A stretch of 64,000 bases of DNA from Agromyces sp. Root81 (GCF_001429165.1 NZ_LMIR01000002.1:291366-355365); one strand, 5' to 3'. Positions 22,423 to 31,661 are shown, counted from the first letter of the stretch. The notes: generated by a model from the letters alone, not told the origin. Numbers and translations are program-made.

Positions 22423-23553
22423 TCAGTCTCGCCGACGGTACGAGTTGATCATCGGGCAGTCGAAGGGATCGCGGGCGGCGAGCCCGACCCGGTTGAGGTA
22501 CGCGATGACGATCGAGTACGACTCGACGAGCCCGGTCTCGGTGTAGCGCACGTCGTTCTCGCGGCAGTACTCGCGCACGATCTGCTGGGTGCGGGCGAGC
22601 GCCGGCCGCGCCATGCTCGGGAAGAGGTGGTGCTCGATCTGGTAGTTGAGGCCGCCCATGAACGAGTCCATGAACCGGCCGCCGCGGATGTTGCGGCTCG
22701 TGAGCACCTGGCGCTCGAGGAAGTCGACGCGCACTCCGCGCGGGATGAGGGGCATGCCCTTGTGGTTCGGAGCGAACGAGGCGCCCATGTAGACGCCGAA
22801 CACGCCGAGCTGCACGAGCAGGAAGGCGGTGGCCAGCAGCGGCGGGAACGCCCAGAACACGAGCGCCGCGACGCCGACGAGGCGAACCGCGATGAGCGTG
22901 ATCTCGAGGCCGCGTCGCTTGACGGCGCCCTTGCCGAGCACGTGGCGGATGCCGTGGACGTGGAGGTTGATGCCCTCGAGCAGCAGCAACGGGAAGAAGA
23001 GATAGCCCTGCTTGCGCGTGATCATCCGGACGAGCCCGCGGCTCTGCGCGGCATCCTCTTCGAGGAAGGAGATCGTGTCCTTCACGATGTCGGGGTCGCG
23101 GCCGATGACGTTCGGGTTGCCGTGGTGGCGCGTGTGCTTGTTCATCCACCAGCTGTAGCTGATGCCGACCACGAAGTTGGCGAGGAAGAGCCCCGCCCAG
23201 TCGTTGGCCGGCCCGGAACGGAAGACCTGGCGGTGCGAGGCCTCGTGCGCCATGAAGGCGAACTGGGTGAAGATCACGCCGAGCACGGCGGCGATGACGA
23301 GCTGCCACCACGAGTCGCCGATGATGACGGATGCCGCGATCGTGGCGCCGAGCACGACGGCCCAGAACACGGCCTTGCGAACGTAGAAGCCCACGAAGCG
23401 GTCGAGCAGCCCCTCGGCCTTGATCTGGCGCGAGAGCTGGGCGAATCCGCTCTGCGCCGGATCGGCGCCTTCACGACGACGACCTGCGGTCAGGATGACG
23501 GGCGACATGGTGCCCAGGGCCCCATCGGGGCGTTCTACGACCTGCAGGCTCAC
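22423..23553 (-). CDS. Membrane fatty acid desaturase
   Basis: 376 residues with the three histidine boxes of acyl-lipid/acyl-CoA desaturases: HEASH (103-107), HTRHH (140-144) and a late box in NYQIEHHLFP near residue 310. Four or more membrane segments surround them. It inserts a double bond into membrane fatty acids with di-iron and O2, as in DesA3-like enzymes of actinobacteria. A GTG start is used; an ATG 15 codons later has no ribosome site either. Position of the double bond cannot be read. Confidence 0.9.
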   Translation of the reverse strand: MSLQVVERPDGALGTMSPVILTAGRRREGADPAQSGFAQLSRQIKAEGLLDRFVGFYVRKAVFWAVVLGATIAASVIIGDSWWQLVIAAVLGVIFTQFAFMAHEASHRQVFRSGPANDWAGLFLANFVVGISYSWWMNKHTRHHGNPNVIGRDPDIVKDTISFLEEDAAQSRGLVRMITRKQGYLFFPLLLLEGINLHVHGIRHVLGKGAVKRRGLEITLIAVRLVGVAALVFWAFPPLLATAFLLVQLGVFGVYMGASFAPNHKGMPLIPRGVRVDFLERQVLTSRNIRGGRFMDSFMGGLNYQIEHHLFPSMARPALARTQQIVREYCRENDVRYTETGLVESYSIVIAYLNRVGLAARDPFDCPMINSYRRRD

Positions 23554-23672
23554 GTGCGCTCATCTCGTCGTCCGAAGGTGCGAATGGAACTCAGACGAAC
23601 GTTTCGGGGGTGTGCTTCACCGGCCGATCTCGACCGTGATGCGAGCGTATGGAGCGGGCGATGATCGTCACA

Positions 23673-24992
23673 TCACACGGGTGAGCCATTTGCACCCCGT
23701 ACCCCGGTAGGGGTGCGGGCCGCTGCGAGGCCGGCGAAGGAGCGCAGGACGAGCGGGCTCGAGCCGAGCAGCAGGTAGGCGATCGCGCACACGAGCATCG
23801 TCGGCGCGAGGCCGAACCGCTCCACCGAGAGCCCGCCGAGGAACGCGCCGAGCGGCATCGAGGCCGCCACGCCGGCGGTCATCGCGCCGAACACCCGGGC
23901 GCGCATGCCGTCGGGCACGACGCCGTACATCGCCGTCGCGATCATCGGGTTGAGTGCGCCGGCGGCGAGGCCCGACACCACGAGCACCGGGAGCAGCACC
24001 GGCACGGGTGCGCCGAGCGCCATCGCGAGGTACGGCGGGGTGCCCGCGAGCACGAAGCACAGGGCGAAGACCGCGCGACCCGAGTAGCGGTGCCCGGCGG
24101 CCGCGAAGACCGCCGAGCCCGTGAGGGCGCCCGCGGCGAAGCACCCGACCATGAAGCCGAGCATTGCCGGGTCGCCGAGCACCTGCGTCGCGTAGACGGG
24201 CTTCAGCACGGTCATGCCCGCCGCATCGATCGCGTTCGTGAGGGTGACGAGCAGCACGATCGAGCGCAGCAGCGGCGAGCGGGCGATGAAGCGGATGCCC
24301 GCGACGAATCCGCCGCGCGACGCCGCGTCGCCCGTATCGACGGCGCCGTCCTGAGCCTGTCGAAGGGATGCCGCGGCGCGACGCGGCACGAAGCACACGA
24401 CGAGGAACGCGGAGACCGCGAACCCCGCGGCGTCGACGAGCAGCGCGGGCATCGGACCCGCGATGGCGACGAGCGCGCCGGCGATGCCGGCGCCGATCAT
24501 GGTCGCCGTGCGCTGCACCGCGGACTGGGCGCCGGCCGCACGGGCGAGGGGAACCCGGGCGAGATCGGCGAGATCGGGCATGAGCACGGTCTTCGCGGTG
24601 TCGCCGGGGCTGTCGAGCAGGCCGCCGAGGAACACGAGGGCGAGCAGCACGCCGAAGTGCAGCCCGACCGTCGCAGCGAGCACCGGGATCGCGAGCACGG
24701 TGAGCCCGCTCGCGACATCGGCCACGATCGACGAGGTGCGGTAGCCGAACCGGTCGACGAGCACTCCCCCGAGCGCACCGCCGATGACGAGCGGCACGGT
24801 GGCGAACACGCCGGCGACCCCGGCTGCCAGCGGGGATCCGGTCTGGGTGAGCGCGATGATCGGGATCGCGATGAGGGCGATCGCGTTGCCCGAGAGCGAG
24901 CAGAGCTGCGCGGCGAACAGGGCGACGAGCGGGGTGCGGCGGCGCGCGGCATCCGTCGTCGACGTCGCACTCGCCGCCGACTCGGTGGTCAT
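23673..24992 (-). CDS. MFS transporter, exporter-like
   Basis: 439 residues with about twelve membrane segments and the MFS loop motif (GGVLVDRFGYRTSSI). The start at 24992 overlaps the stop of the ArsR-type regulator gene as ATGA, so the two are co-translated and the regulator probably controls it. Substrate unknown; drug export is the usual role of such pairs. Near residue 212, in the central loop, it carries the in-frame insertion SLRQAQDGAV that comes from a dispersed DNA repeat also found in pta. Confidence 0.85.
   Translation of the reverse strand: MTTESAASATSTTDAARRRTPLVALFAAQLCSLSGNAIALIAIPIIALTQTGSPLAAGVAGVFATVPLVIGGALGGVLVDRFGYRTSSIVADVASGLTVLAIPVLAATVGLHFGVLLALVFLGGLLDSPGDTAKTVLMPDLADLARVPLARAAGAQSAVQRTATMIGAGIAGALVAIAGPMPALLVDAAGFAVSAFLVVCFVPRRAAASLRQAQDGAVDTGDAASRGGFVAGIRFIARSPLLRSIVLLVTLTNAIDAAGMTVLKPVYATQVLGDPAMLGFMVGCFAAGALTGSAVFAAAGHRYSGRAVFALCFVLAGTPPYLAMALGAPVPVLLPVLVVSGLAAGALNPMIATAMYGVVPDGMRARVFGAMTAGVAASMPLGAFLGGLSVERFGLAPTMLVCAIAYLLLGSSPLVLRSFAGLAAARTPTGVRGANGSPV
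24341..24372. repeat. Dispersed 32-bp repeat, copy 1 (inside MFS gene)
   Basis: The sequence with core GTCCTGAGCCTGTCGAAGGG is 31/32 identical to 28385-28416 in pta. On the minus strand it encodes SLRQAQDGAV in both genes. Short dispersed elements with this core are known to recur in high-GC actinobacterial genomes. Confidence 0.8.
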
Positions 24993-25567
24993 CGCTCCGG
25001 CCTCGGGAAGGTGTGGGTCATCCAGCGCACCGTCGTGGTGCCGGGGCGAGGCTCCAGGCCGACCGCCCACCACTTGTCGCGCACCGCCCTGAGCTCGGCG
25101 CTCAGCTCGCGGAACTCGTCGATCGTGAGGCGCGCCGCGCCGTCGCTCGAGTCGGAGGCGGCCACCCACTCGAGCTCGAGTTCCGCCTCGTCGTCGATGG
25201 CGTCGAGCAGCTCCCGGTGATACGTGTCGAGCACAGCGCGGCGCATCGAATCGGATGCCGCGTGGCGCTCAGGGTCGCCGAGGAACTCCTCGGTGCGCCA
25301 CCTCGTGCTCTCGTGCGCGGCCCGCCACCACCGCTCGCGCCGGTCGCGGGCGAGCTCGGGCGCCTCGACGACGAAGCCGTGCTTGGCGAGGGTCGCCAGG
25401 TGGTAGCTCGCCGAACCGGGCGCCTCGCCGGTGCGCTCGGCGAGGGCGCCGACCGTGCTCGGCCCATCGACGCGAAGGAGGCCGAGGATGCGCAGTCGCA
25501 TCGGGTGCGCGAGCGCCCGCATGGCGCCGGCGTCGTGCAGGTCGACGGACTCCCGTGGCTCGGTCAT
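24989..25567 (-). CDS. ArsR-type winged helix transcriptional regulator
   Basis: 192 residues. The first 90 form a winged helix (AMRALAHPMRLRILGLLRVDG, STVGALAERTGEAPGSASYHL in parts), followed by a helical C-terminal domain common in HTH_20 proteins. The ATG at 25567 is chosen because TATGCT lies seven bases upstream (leaderless); longer versions begin inside the palindromic operator. No metal-binding cysteine pair is seen, so it is unlikely to sense arsenic. It is coupled to the MFS gene. Confidence 0.88.
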   Translation of the reverse strand: MTEPRESVDLHDAGAMRALAHPMRLRILGLLRVDGPSTVGALAERTGEAPGSASYHLATLAKHGFVVEAPELARDRRERWWRAAHESTRWRTEEFLGDPERHAASDSMRRAVLDTYHRELLDAIDDEAELELEWVAASDSSDGAARLTIDEFRELSAELRAVRDKWWAVGLEPRPGTTTVRWMTHTFPRPER

Positions 25568-25579
25568 GGCACCCAGCAT

Positions 25580-25620
25580 AGTTCCACAAGAGTTCTTGTA
25601 CAACGGTTCTTGTGGAATTC
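25580..25620. promoter_or_regulatory. Palindromic operator of the ArsR-type gene
   Basis: TTCCACAAGA (25582-25591) and TCTTGTGGAA (about 25609-25618) form an outer inverted repeat, and ACAAGA/TCTTGT an inner one. The block overlaps the position of the promoter, as expected for autorepression. Confidence 0.6.
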
Positions 25621-25671
25621 GCCGTGCGGCGGCACCGGTGCGCTCGCGACGGAGGCCGGCGAGGCTGCCGA

Positions 25672-26883
25672 TCAGGCGCCGACGAGCTCCAGCGTCTGCC
25701 TGGCGATCTCGAGCTCCTCGTTCGTCGGCACGACGAGCACCGCGGTCTTCGAGGCCTCGGTCGAGATGCGCCGGGCCTCGGAGCCGCGCTCCCGGTTGCG
25801 CTCGAGGTCGAGCTCGACGCCGAAGCCCTCGAGCCCTGCGAGCGAACGCTCTCGCACCTCGGGCGAGTTCTCGCCGACCCCCGCCGTGAAGACGATCGCG
25901 TCGACCCGGCCGAGCTGGGCGGCGTACGCACCGACGTAGGAGCGCACCCGGTGCGCGTAGACGTCGAGCGCGAGCGCGGAGGCCTCGTCTCCCGCCGCCT
26001 GCGCGGCCACGAGGTCGCGCATGTCGGCGTGCCCGCTCAGCCCGAGGATGCCGCTCTGCGAGTTCAGCAGCCGGTCGACGCCGTCGGCGTCGAGCCCCGC
26101 CCGGCGCTCGAGGTGCAGCAGCACCGCAGGGTCGATGTCACCCGAGCGCGTACCCATGACGAGGCCCTCGAGCGGCGTCATGCCCATGCTCGTCTCGACC
26201 GATCGCCCCTCGGCGACGGCGCACGCCGACGCCCCGTTGCCGAGGTGCAGCACGATCATGCGCAGCTCCTCGACCTGACGATCGAGGAAGGCCGCCGCCG
26301 CCCGCGAGACGAACCGGTGCGAGGTGCCGTGGAACCCGTAGCGGCGGATGCGGTGCTTCGCGGCGAGTTCGCGGTCGATCGCGTACGTGTACGCGGCCGG
26401 CGGCATCGTCTGGTGGAACGCGGTGTCGAAGACCGCGACGTGCGGCACGTCGGGGAAGGCGCGCTGCGCCGCCTCGATGCCCTCGAGGTTCGCGGGGTTG
26501 TGGAGCGGCGCGAGCGCCGAGAGCTCGTCGATGTTGATCTTCACGAGCGGCGTGATCACGGTCGGCTCGAAGAAGCGCGCCCCGCCCTGCACGACCCGGT
26601 GCCCCACCGCGATCGGCGCGTTCGCCTCGAGCGACGGACCGTGCGCGGCGAACGCCTCGAGCATCACCGCGAACGCGGCCTCATGGTCGGCGACCTCGAC
26701 GGCCGCGTCCCACGTCGAGCCCAGGCTGTCGTTCTCCGGCCCCTCGTGACGGTGCCGGGCGTGCCCGACGCCGCGGCCGATGCGCTCGACGAGCCCGCTC
26801 GCGAGCGTCTCCGACGCCTCCACGTCGATGAGCTGGTACTTCAGCGACGACGACCCGGAGTTCACGACGAGCACGACGCTCAT
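25672..26883 (-). CDS. ackA: Acetate kinase
   Basis: 403 residues, typical length. Family signatures are VLVVNSGSSSLKYQ at the start and the second signature around GYRRYGFHGTSH; GTRSGDIDPAV marks the nucleotide site. It interconverts acetyl phosphate and acetate with ATP. Its start overlaps the pta stop by four bases, so the two steps of acetate overflow or activation are co-expressed. Confidence 0.97.
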   Translation of the reverse strand: MSVVLVVNSGSSSLKYQLIDVEASETLASGLVERIGRGVGHARHRHEGPENDSLGSTWDAAVEVADHEAAFAVMLEAFAAHGPSLEANAPIAVGHRVVQGGARFFEPTVITPLVKINIDELSALAPLHNPANLEGIEAAQRAFPDVPHVAVFDTAFHQTMPPAAYTYAIDRELAAKHRIRRYGFHGTSHRFVSRAAAAFLDRQVEELRMIVLHLGNGASACAVAEGRSVETSMGMTPLEGLVMGTRSGDIDPAVLLHLERRAGLDADGVDRLLNSQSGILGLSGHADMRDLVAAQAAGDEASALALDVYAHRVRSYVGAYAAQLGRVDAIVFTAGVGENSPEVRERSLAGLEGFGVELDLERNRERGSEARRISTEASKTAVLVVPTNEELEIARQTLELVGA

Positions 26884-29069
26884 GCGCGGTCCGCCGCCTG
26901 GATCGCCGTGATCGCCACGGTGTTGACGATGTCCTGCACGAGCGCCCCGCGCGAGAGGTCGTTGATGGGCTTGTTGAGCCCCTGCAGCACCGGCCCGATG
27001 GCGACGGCGCCCGAGGAGCGCTGCACCGCCTTGTACGTGTTGTTGCCGGTGTTGAGGTCGGGGAAGATGAAGACCGTCGCCCGCCCCGCGACATCCGACG
27101 CGGGCAGTTTCGTGCGCGCGACCGCGGCGTCGGCCGCCGCGTCGTACTGGATCGGCCCCTCGACCGCGAGCTGCGGGGCGCGCTCGCGCACGAGCTCGGT
27201 CGCCCGTCGCACCTTGTCGACGTCGGCCCCCGAGCCGGATTCGCCGGTCGAGTACGAGAGCATCGCGATGCGCGGCTCGATGCCGAACTGCGCCGCGGTC
27301 GCCGCCGATGAGATCGCGATGTCGGCGAGCTGCTCGGCGGTCGGGTCGGGCACGATCGCGCAGTCGCCGTAGACGAGCACCCGATCGGCGAGCGCCATGA
27401 GGAACACGCTCGAGACGACGTCGACGCCGGGCTTGGTCTTGATGACCTCGAACGAGGGCCGGATCGTGTGCGCCGTCGTGTGCGCCGCGCCCGAGACCAT
27501 GCCGTCGGCAAGGCCGAGCTCGACCATCATCGTGCCGAAGTACGACACGTCTTGAACGGTCTCGCGTGCCTGCTCGAGCGTGACGCCCTTGTGCGCACGC
27601 CGGCGCTGGTACTCCTCCGCGAAGCGGGCGACGTGCACGAAGTCGTGGTTCGAGAGCACCTCGGCCTTCGAGATGTCGAGGCCGAGGCCGATCGCCCGCG
27701 ACCGCACCTCGATCTCCTCGCCGAGGATGGTGAGGTCGGCGACGTCGCGGGCGAGCAGCGTCGCAGCGGCGCGCAGCACCCGGTCGTCGTAGCCCTCGGG
27801 CAGCACGATGCGCTTGCGCGTCTGCCTGGCCCGCTCGAGCAGGTCGTACTCGAACATGAGGGGCGTCACGACCTCGGGGCGGGCGACCTCGAGCAGGTCG
27901 AGCAGCGCCTGGCCGTCGATGTGCTTCTCGAAGAGCGCGAGGGCGGTGTCGCGCTTGCGCTGCGACTCGGCCGCGAGCCGGCCCCGTGTCGCAGTGATCG
28001 CGAGCGCCGTCTCGTAGCTCGAGAGCTCGGTTCGGATGATCGGCAGCCCGGCCTTCAGCCCGTCGACGAGCCGGTCGACCTGCTCGGCGATCGGGATGCC
28101 GCCGTTCAGCACGATGCCCGAGAGCGACGGGAAGGTCGCGCTCGAATGCGCCGTGAGCACTCCGAGCAGCACCTCGCTGCGGTCGCCGGGCACGACGACC
28201 ACGGCGCCCTCGGTGAGGTGCGTGAGCACGTTCTCCATCGACATCGCCGCGACGATGACGCCGAGCGCCTCGCGGTTGAGCAGTTCGGGGTCACCGGCGT
28301 GCAGTGTCCCGTCGACGGCTTCCATGATGGCGCGCATCGACGGGGCGACGAGGTACGGGTCCTCGGGGATCGCCCAGGTGGCGACGGCGCCGTCCTGAGC
28401 CTGTCGGAGGGATGCCTCGGCGGCGCGCCCGGCGGAGGCCGCCGAGCTGTTCGGCCGCGCGGCCGACGCCACGGCCTCGACGATGTCGTCGAGCCGCTCG
28501 GGGTCTGCGCGGTTCGCGACGATACCGAGCAGCGTCGCGTGCTCGCGTTCGAGCTCCTCGACGGCGAGCTCGGTGAGCTGAGCGAGCTCTTCGGGGCTGC
28601 GCGCGTCGGAGTAGCCGAGCCGCTCCGACCGGCTGCGGCCCTGCCCCTGGCCGACCCGGCCGCCGAGCACGAGCAGCACCGGGGCGCCGAGGTTCGCGGC
28701 GATGCGCGCGTTGTAGGCGAGTTCGGTGGGGCTGCCGACATCCGTGAAGTCCGAGCCGATGATGACGACCGCGTCGCAGCGGTCCTCGACGGCCTTGAAC
28801 CGGCTCACGATGGTCGCGAGCGCGCCCTCGGGGTCGGCGTGCACGTCGTCGTAGCCGACGCCGACGGCGTCGTCGTACGGGATCGGCACGACGCCCTCGT
28901 GGGCGAGCAGCAGTTCGAGCACGTAGTCCCGTTCGGCGGTCGATCGTGCGATCGGCCGGAACACGCCGACCCGGGCCGCCCGGTGGGTCAAGGTGTCGAG
29001 TGTGCCGAGCGCCACGGTGGACTTGCCCGTGTTGCCCTCAGCCGAACAGATGTAGATGCGGTGCGCCAC
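26880..29069 (-). CDS. pta: Phosphate acetyltransferase (long form)
   Basis: 729 residues in three parts: an N-terminal P-loop domain (YICSAEGNTGKSTVALG), a central DRTGG domain, and the C-terminal PTA_PTB catalytic domain from about residue 400. It swaps CoA for phosphate on acetyl-CoA. Around residue 223 a poorly conserved linker holds the repeat-derived peptide SLRQAQDGAV. A GTG start is six bases after TAGGCT, so the message is probably leaderless. It overlaps the upstream DUF998 gene by 32 bases. Confidence 0.96.
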   Translation of the reverse strand: MAHRIYICSAEGNTGKSTVALGTLDTLTHRAARVGVFRPIARSTAERDYVLELLLAHEGVVPIPYDDAVGVGYDDVHADPEGALATIVSRFKAVEDRCDAVVIIGSDFTDVGSPTELAYNARIAANLGAPVLLVLGGRVGQGQGRSRSERLGYSDARSPEELAQLTELAVEELEREHATLLGIVANRADPERLDDIVEAVASAARPNSSAASAGRAAEASLRQAQDGAVATWAIPEDPYLVAPSMRAIMEAVDGTLHAGDPELLNREALGVIVAAMSMENVLTHLTEGAVVVVPGDRSEVLLGVLTAHSSATFPSLSGIVLNGGIPIAEQVDRLVDGLKAGLPIIRTELSSYETALAITATRGRLAAESQRKRDTALALFEKHIDGQALLDLLEVARPEVVTPLMFEYDLLERARQTRKRIVLPEGYDDRVLRAAATLLARDVADLTILGEEIEVRSRAIGLGLDISKAEVLSNHDFVHVARFAEEYQRRRAHKGVTLEQARETVQDVSYFGTMMVELGLADGMVSGAAHTTAHTIRPSFEVIKTKPGVDVVSSVFLMALADRVLVYGDCAIVPDPTAEQLADIAISSAATAAQFGIEPRIAMLSYSTGESGSGADVDKVRRATELVRERAPQLAVEGPIQYDAAADAAVARTKLPASDVAGRATVFIFPDLNTGNNTYKAVQRSSGAVAIGPVLQGLNKPINDLSRGALVQDIVNTVAITAIQAADRA
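28385..28416. repeat. Dispersed 32-bp repeat, copy 2 (inside pta)
   Basis: One base differs from the copy at 24341-24372. It is in the same orientation and the same reading frame relative to its host gene. Confidence 0.8.
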
Positions 29070-29802
29070 TCGTCCAGCCTATTGGGCGCGCGGCGTCCGG
29101 GGTCTGGGAATCCGCCATCGATCGGAGGAGGACGGACGCGGTCGTGATCCGGTGCTGGGTCGCCAGCGACACGGCGGTCAGCCAGATGAGCGCCGACGTC
29201 GTCGCGATGAGTTCGAGCCATCCGCCGAGTCCGGTCGCGACGCCGACGAGCGAGAGGATGCCTCCGGCGGCCGCCGCCGCGATCACGAGCACGAGGCTCG
29301 GCACGGCGAGCGACGCGTAGACCCGGCCGAACCGGAGGGTCTGGATGATCGCGACTCCGGCGAGCGCGAAGCCGAGCACCGCGGCCGTGGTGTGCACGAG
29401 GTCCTGCGGGGCCGCGCCGGGCGTGAGCGGGATCGGGCAGCCGGTGCTGCACGGCACGGCCGCCCCGACGCCGAACATCGCGCTCGCGGCGAGCAGGCTC
29501 GTGCTCACCGCCCACGCGCCGAAGAGGCCCCGGCCGCTGCGCAGGCCCCAGAGGCCGACGGCCGACGCCGCACCGCCGAGCGCGACCAACGCGAGCGACA
29601 CGTTGAAGGCGACCGACGTGATCTCGCCGGCGGCGCCCAGGCCGCTGACGTACGTGTTGCCCGGGAAGATGATGCGGGACGCCCACATCATGCCGAGGGC
29701 GAGCAGCACGAGGCCGGCACCGCCCAGGCGGAGCGCCACGGCTGCCGGGTGGCGGAGCCAGGTCGAAGCGTACGGGGAGACGAGCGGAGTGGAACGGGGC
29801 AC
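29038..29802 (-). CDS. DUF998 family membrane protein
   Basis: 254 residues with about six membrane segments and the DUF998 pattern, including SRIIFPGNTYVSGLGAAGE and GCPIPLTPGAAPQDLVHTTAA. Function unknown. The GTG at 29802 is chosen because TAGCGT lies seven bases upstream (leaderless); ATGs at 29826 and 29838 have no signal. The 3' end overlaps pta by 32 bases. Confidence 0.8.
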   Translation of the reverse strand: MPRSTPLVSPYASTWLRHPAAVALRLGGAGLVLLALGMMWASRIIFPGNTYVSGLGAAGEITSVAFNVSLALVALGGAASAVGLWGLRSGRGLFGAWAVSTSLLAASAMFGVGAAVPCSTGCPIPLTPGAAPQDLVHTTAAVLGFALAGVAIIQTLRFGRVYASLAVPSLVLVIAAAAAGGILSLVGVATGLGGWLELIATTSALIWLTAVSLATQHRITTASVLLRSMADSQTPDAARPIGWTSGAPHLHLFG

Positions 29803-29928
29803 TGTCTCCACGCTAGGAAACCGCATCGCCGCGTACATCGGCTGCCGGTACCGCCGACGTCCTACCGTGGTCGGATCGTCGCGGCCGAGGCATCCGTCGA
29901 GCGGATGACCAGGACGCGACCGGTGCCG

Positions 29929-31269
29929 TTACGCCGAGCGCTCGATCGCGGGCAGCACATAACCGCCGTCGAGCACCGACTCGTCGGGCATGTACATGCG
30001 CAGGAGCGGGCGGAACGCCCCGGTCGGCGCCGGCAGCCAGTTCGCGGCCGCCGCGGGGTCGGCGGGCCTGGCCGCGCTCATCGTGATCGTGATCCCCCCG
30101 TCGGCGTCGCGCACGACGCCGGGCGTGCGGTCGCCGATCGAATACCGGTCGATCTCGTTGTCGACGAGGTAGAAGTTCGGCACGTCGTACATCGTGATCG
30201 ACCAGAACGCACCGACCGGTGGTGTGGGCGACAGCCGCAGCGTGTACGAGTGCGATCCGTCGAGCGGCTCGCCCGCGGCATCCACGTAGGTCACGACGTA
30301 GGCGGCCTCGTACGCATGGTTGCCCCAGAGCCCGCCGAGCGCGGCGGCGGCGCGCTCCGCGATGCGCAGCTTCGGGTCGGAGATCTTCCAGGCCGGGTCG
30401 TCGATCGCACCGACCTCGAAGAAGTCGAGGTTGTAGTCGAAGGCGTGGAACGTCAGCGTCCAGCCGTTGACGACCGGGCTGCTGCTCGAGTGCAGGATCT
30501 TCTCGAGCACGGCCCGCCCCTCGGCGAAACCGGCCTCGAGCACGGCCTTCGCCTCGACGTCGAGCGAGGCGACCGACGTCGAGCCCGTGAGCCCGAGCGG
30601 TGCGAACGACGCCTGCAGCGCAGCATCCCGCTCGGCCGGCGGGAACGTCTGCGAGTACACGCGGAACCTCTCGAAGAAGTCGAGGGCCTCCGGCAGCCCG
30701 ACCTCGGTCTCGGGCAGCCCGACCGGCGGCACGAGCGAGCGACGCACCGGAGTGAGCGTCATGGCGTCCTGCAGCGCGTGCACCGCGGGCAGGTCGTCGA
30801 CGCCGAGGCAGGCCCAGCGCCCGACGATGGAGGCGATGCGCGTCGGGAAGCGGATCGCGGTCGCGTCGCCGAGCTCCTCGCCGTCGCCCTCCCAATCGGG
30901 CGGCAGCAGGAGGAAGTCGCGGGCCGCGCCGCCGGTGGCGCGCTTGCCGACGTAGGCGAAGTTGTCGGTCCACGCGTCGACGAACTGCAGCACGAAGTAC
31001 CGGTCGCCCGTGTCGGGCACGCTGAGCAGCACCGGTCCGACGCTCAGGTCGATCTCCGCCATCGAGTAGACGGTGTCGTTGTTGATCGAGACGAACGTGT
31101 CGTCGGCAGTCGTCAGGGCACGTGCGTGACTGAACGTGTTGAACGAGGCGGCCGGGTTCGCGCCGACGCCCGTCGTGACGTAACGGTTCACCTGCTCGAG
31201 GTCGAACACGATCGGGAAGCCGTACAGGTACGCCTCCGACGCCAGTTTCACGAGTCCTGCATCAACCAT
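29929..31269 (-). CDS. DUF1254/DUF1214 domain protein
   Basis: 446 residues. The DUF1254 domain (ASEAYLYGFPIVFDLEQVNR, then NNDTVYSMAEIDLSVGPVLL in parts) is followed by DUF1214 near the C-terminus (PVGAFWSITMYDVPNFYLVDN). The two domains occur together widely; the biochemical role is not established. No signal peptide is seen. The ATG has GGGGGGAACC upstream. Confidence 0.85.
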   Translation of the reverse strand: MVDAGLVKLASEAYLYGFPIVFDLEQVNRYVTTGVGANPAASFNTFSHARALTTADDTFVSINNDTVYSMAEIDLSVGPVLLSVPDTGDRYFVLQFVDAWTDNFAYVGKRATGGAARDFLLLPPDWEGDGEELGDATAIRFPTRIASIVGRWACLGVDDLPAVHALQDAMTLTPVRRSLVPPVGLPETEVGLPEALDFFERFRVYSQTFPPAERDAALQASFAPLGLTGSTSVASLDVEAKAVLEAGFAEGRAVLEKILHSSSSPVVNGWTLTFHAFDYNLDFFEVGAIDDPAWKISDPKLRIAERAAAALGGLWGNHAYEAAYVVTYVDAAGEPLDGSHSYTLRLSPTPPVGAFWSITMYDVPNFYLVDNEIDRYSIGDRTPGVVRDADGGITITMSAARPADPAAAANWLPAPTGAFRPLLRMYMPDESVLDGGYVLPAIERSA

Positions 31270-31393
31270 GGTTCCCCCCGAATCGTCGTCCCGACAGCCT
31301 ATGGCGTCGTGGACACCGGGACGTCGGGGCTCGTTCCGCCGCGGCATCCGCTCGCTGAACGCTTCCGCGGTCAAGAACGCCGCTCGCGCTCGG

Positions 31394-31399
31394 GTAGAC
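31394..31399 (+). promoter_or_regulatory. -10 box for the SRP RNA / tRNA-Ser transcript
   Basis: TAGACT is five bases before the first helix of the SRP RNA. A -35 element is not clear. Confidence 0.45.
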
Positions 31400-31401
31400 T
31401 G

Positions 31402-31499
31402 TCTCCGGCTCCTCACGTGGCGCCATCCAGGCCAACTCCCCCAGGGCGGAAACGCAGCAAGGGCAACCGGGCTCTGGCGGGTGCGTGAGGAGTCCCCGG
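31402..31499 (+). ncRNA. ffs: Signal recognition particle RNA, small bacterial type
   Basis: The apical loop core of 4.5S RNA is visible as GGCGGAAACGCAGCAAGGGC (about 31445-31464). The long stem closes with CCGGCTCCTCACG (31405-31417) against CGTGAGGAG plus CCGG (31484-31499). About 97 nt, as for small bacterial SRP RNA. It binds Ffh for membrane protein targeting. Its 3' end abuts or overlaps by one base the tRNA-Ser gene. Confidence 0.92.
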
Positions 31500-31583
31500 G
31501 AGGATTCGCCTAGTGGCCTATGGCGCACGCTTGGAAAGCGTGTTGGGTGCAAGCCCTCGGGGGTTCGAATCCCCCATCCTCCG
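31499..31583 (+). tRNA. tRNA-Ser (anticodon GGA)
   Basis: The acceptor stem pairs GGAGGAT (31499-31505) with ATCCTCC (31576-31582), followed by discriminator G. The anticodon loop CTTGGAAAG carries GGA, reading UCC/UCU. A long variable arm and T-loop GGTTCGAATCC are present. No CCA is encoded. The 3' end is the attachment site of the element to its right. Confidence 0.96.
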
Positions 31584-31587
31584 CGGA
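31563..31587 (+). repeat. attL: 25-bp direct repeat at tRNA-Ser 3' end
   Basis: From GTTCGAAT to CCGCGGA this is identical to 41389-41413. It contains the T-loop and acceptor 3' strand of tRNA-Ser, so integration keeps the tRNA intact. Confidence 0.92.
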
Positions 31588-31661
31588 TAAGAAATAGCCT
31601 CTCATCTGGACTTTCCAAGTTCAGGTGAGGGGCTTTTCTCGTTCGTGTGCCGAATCCTGTG

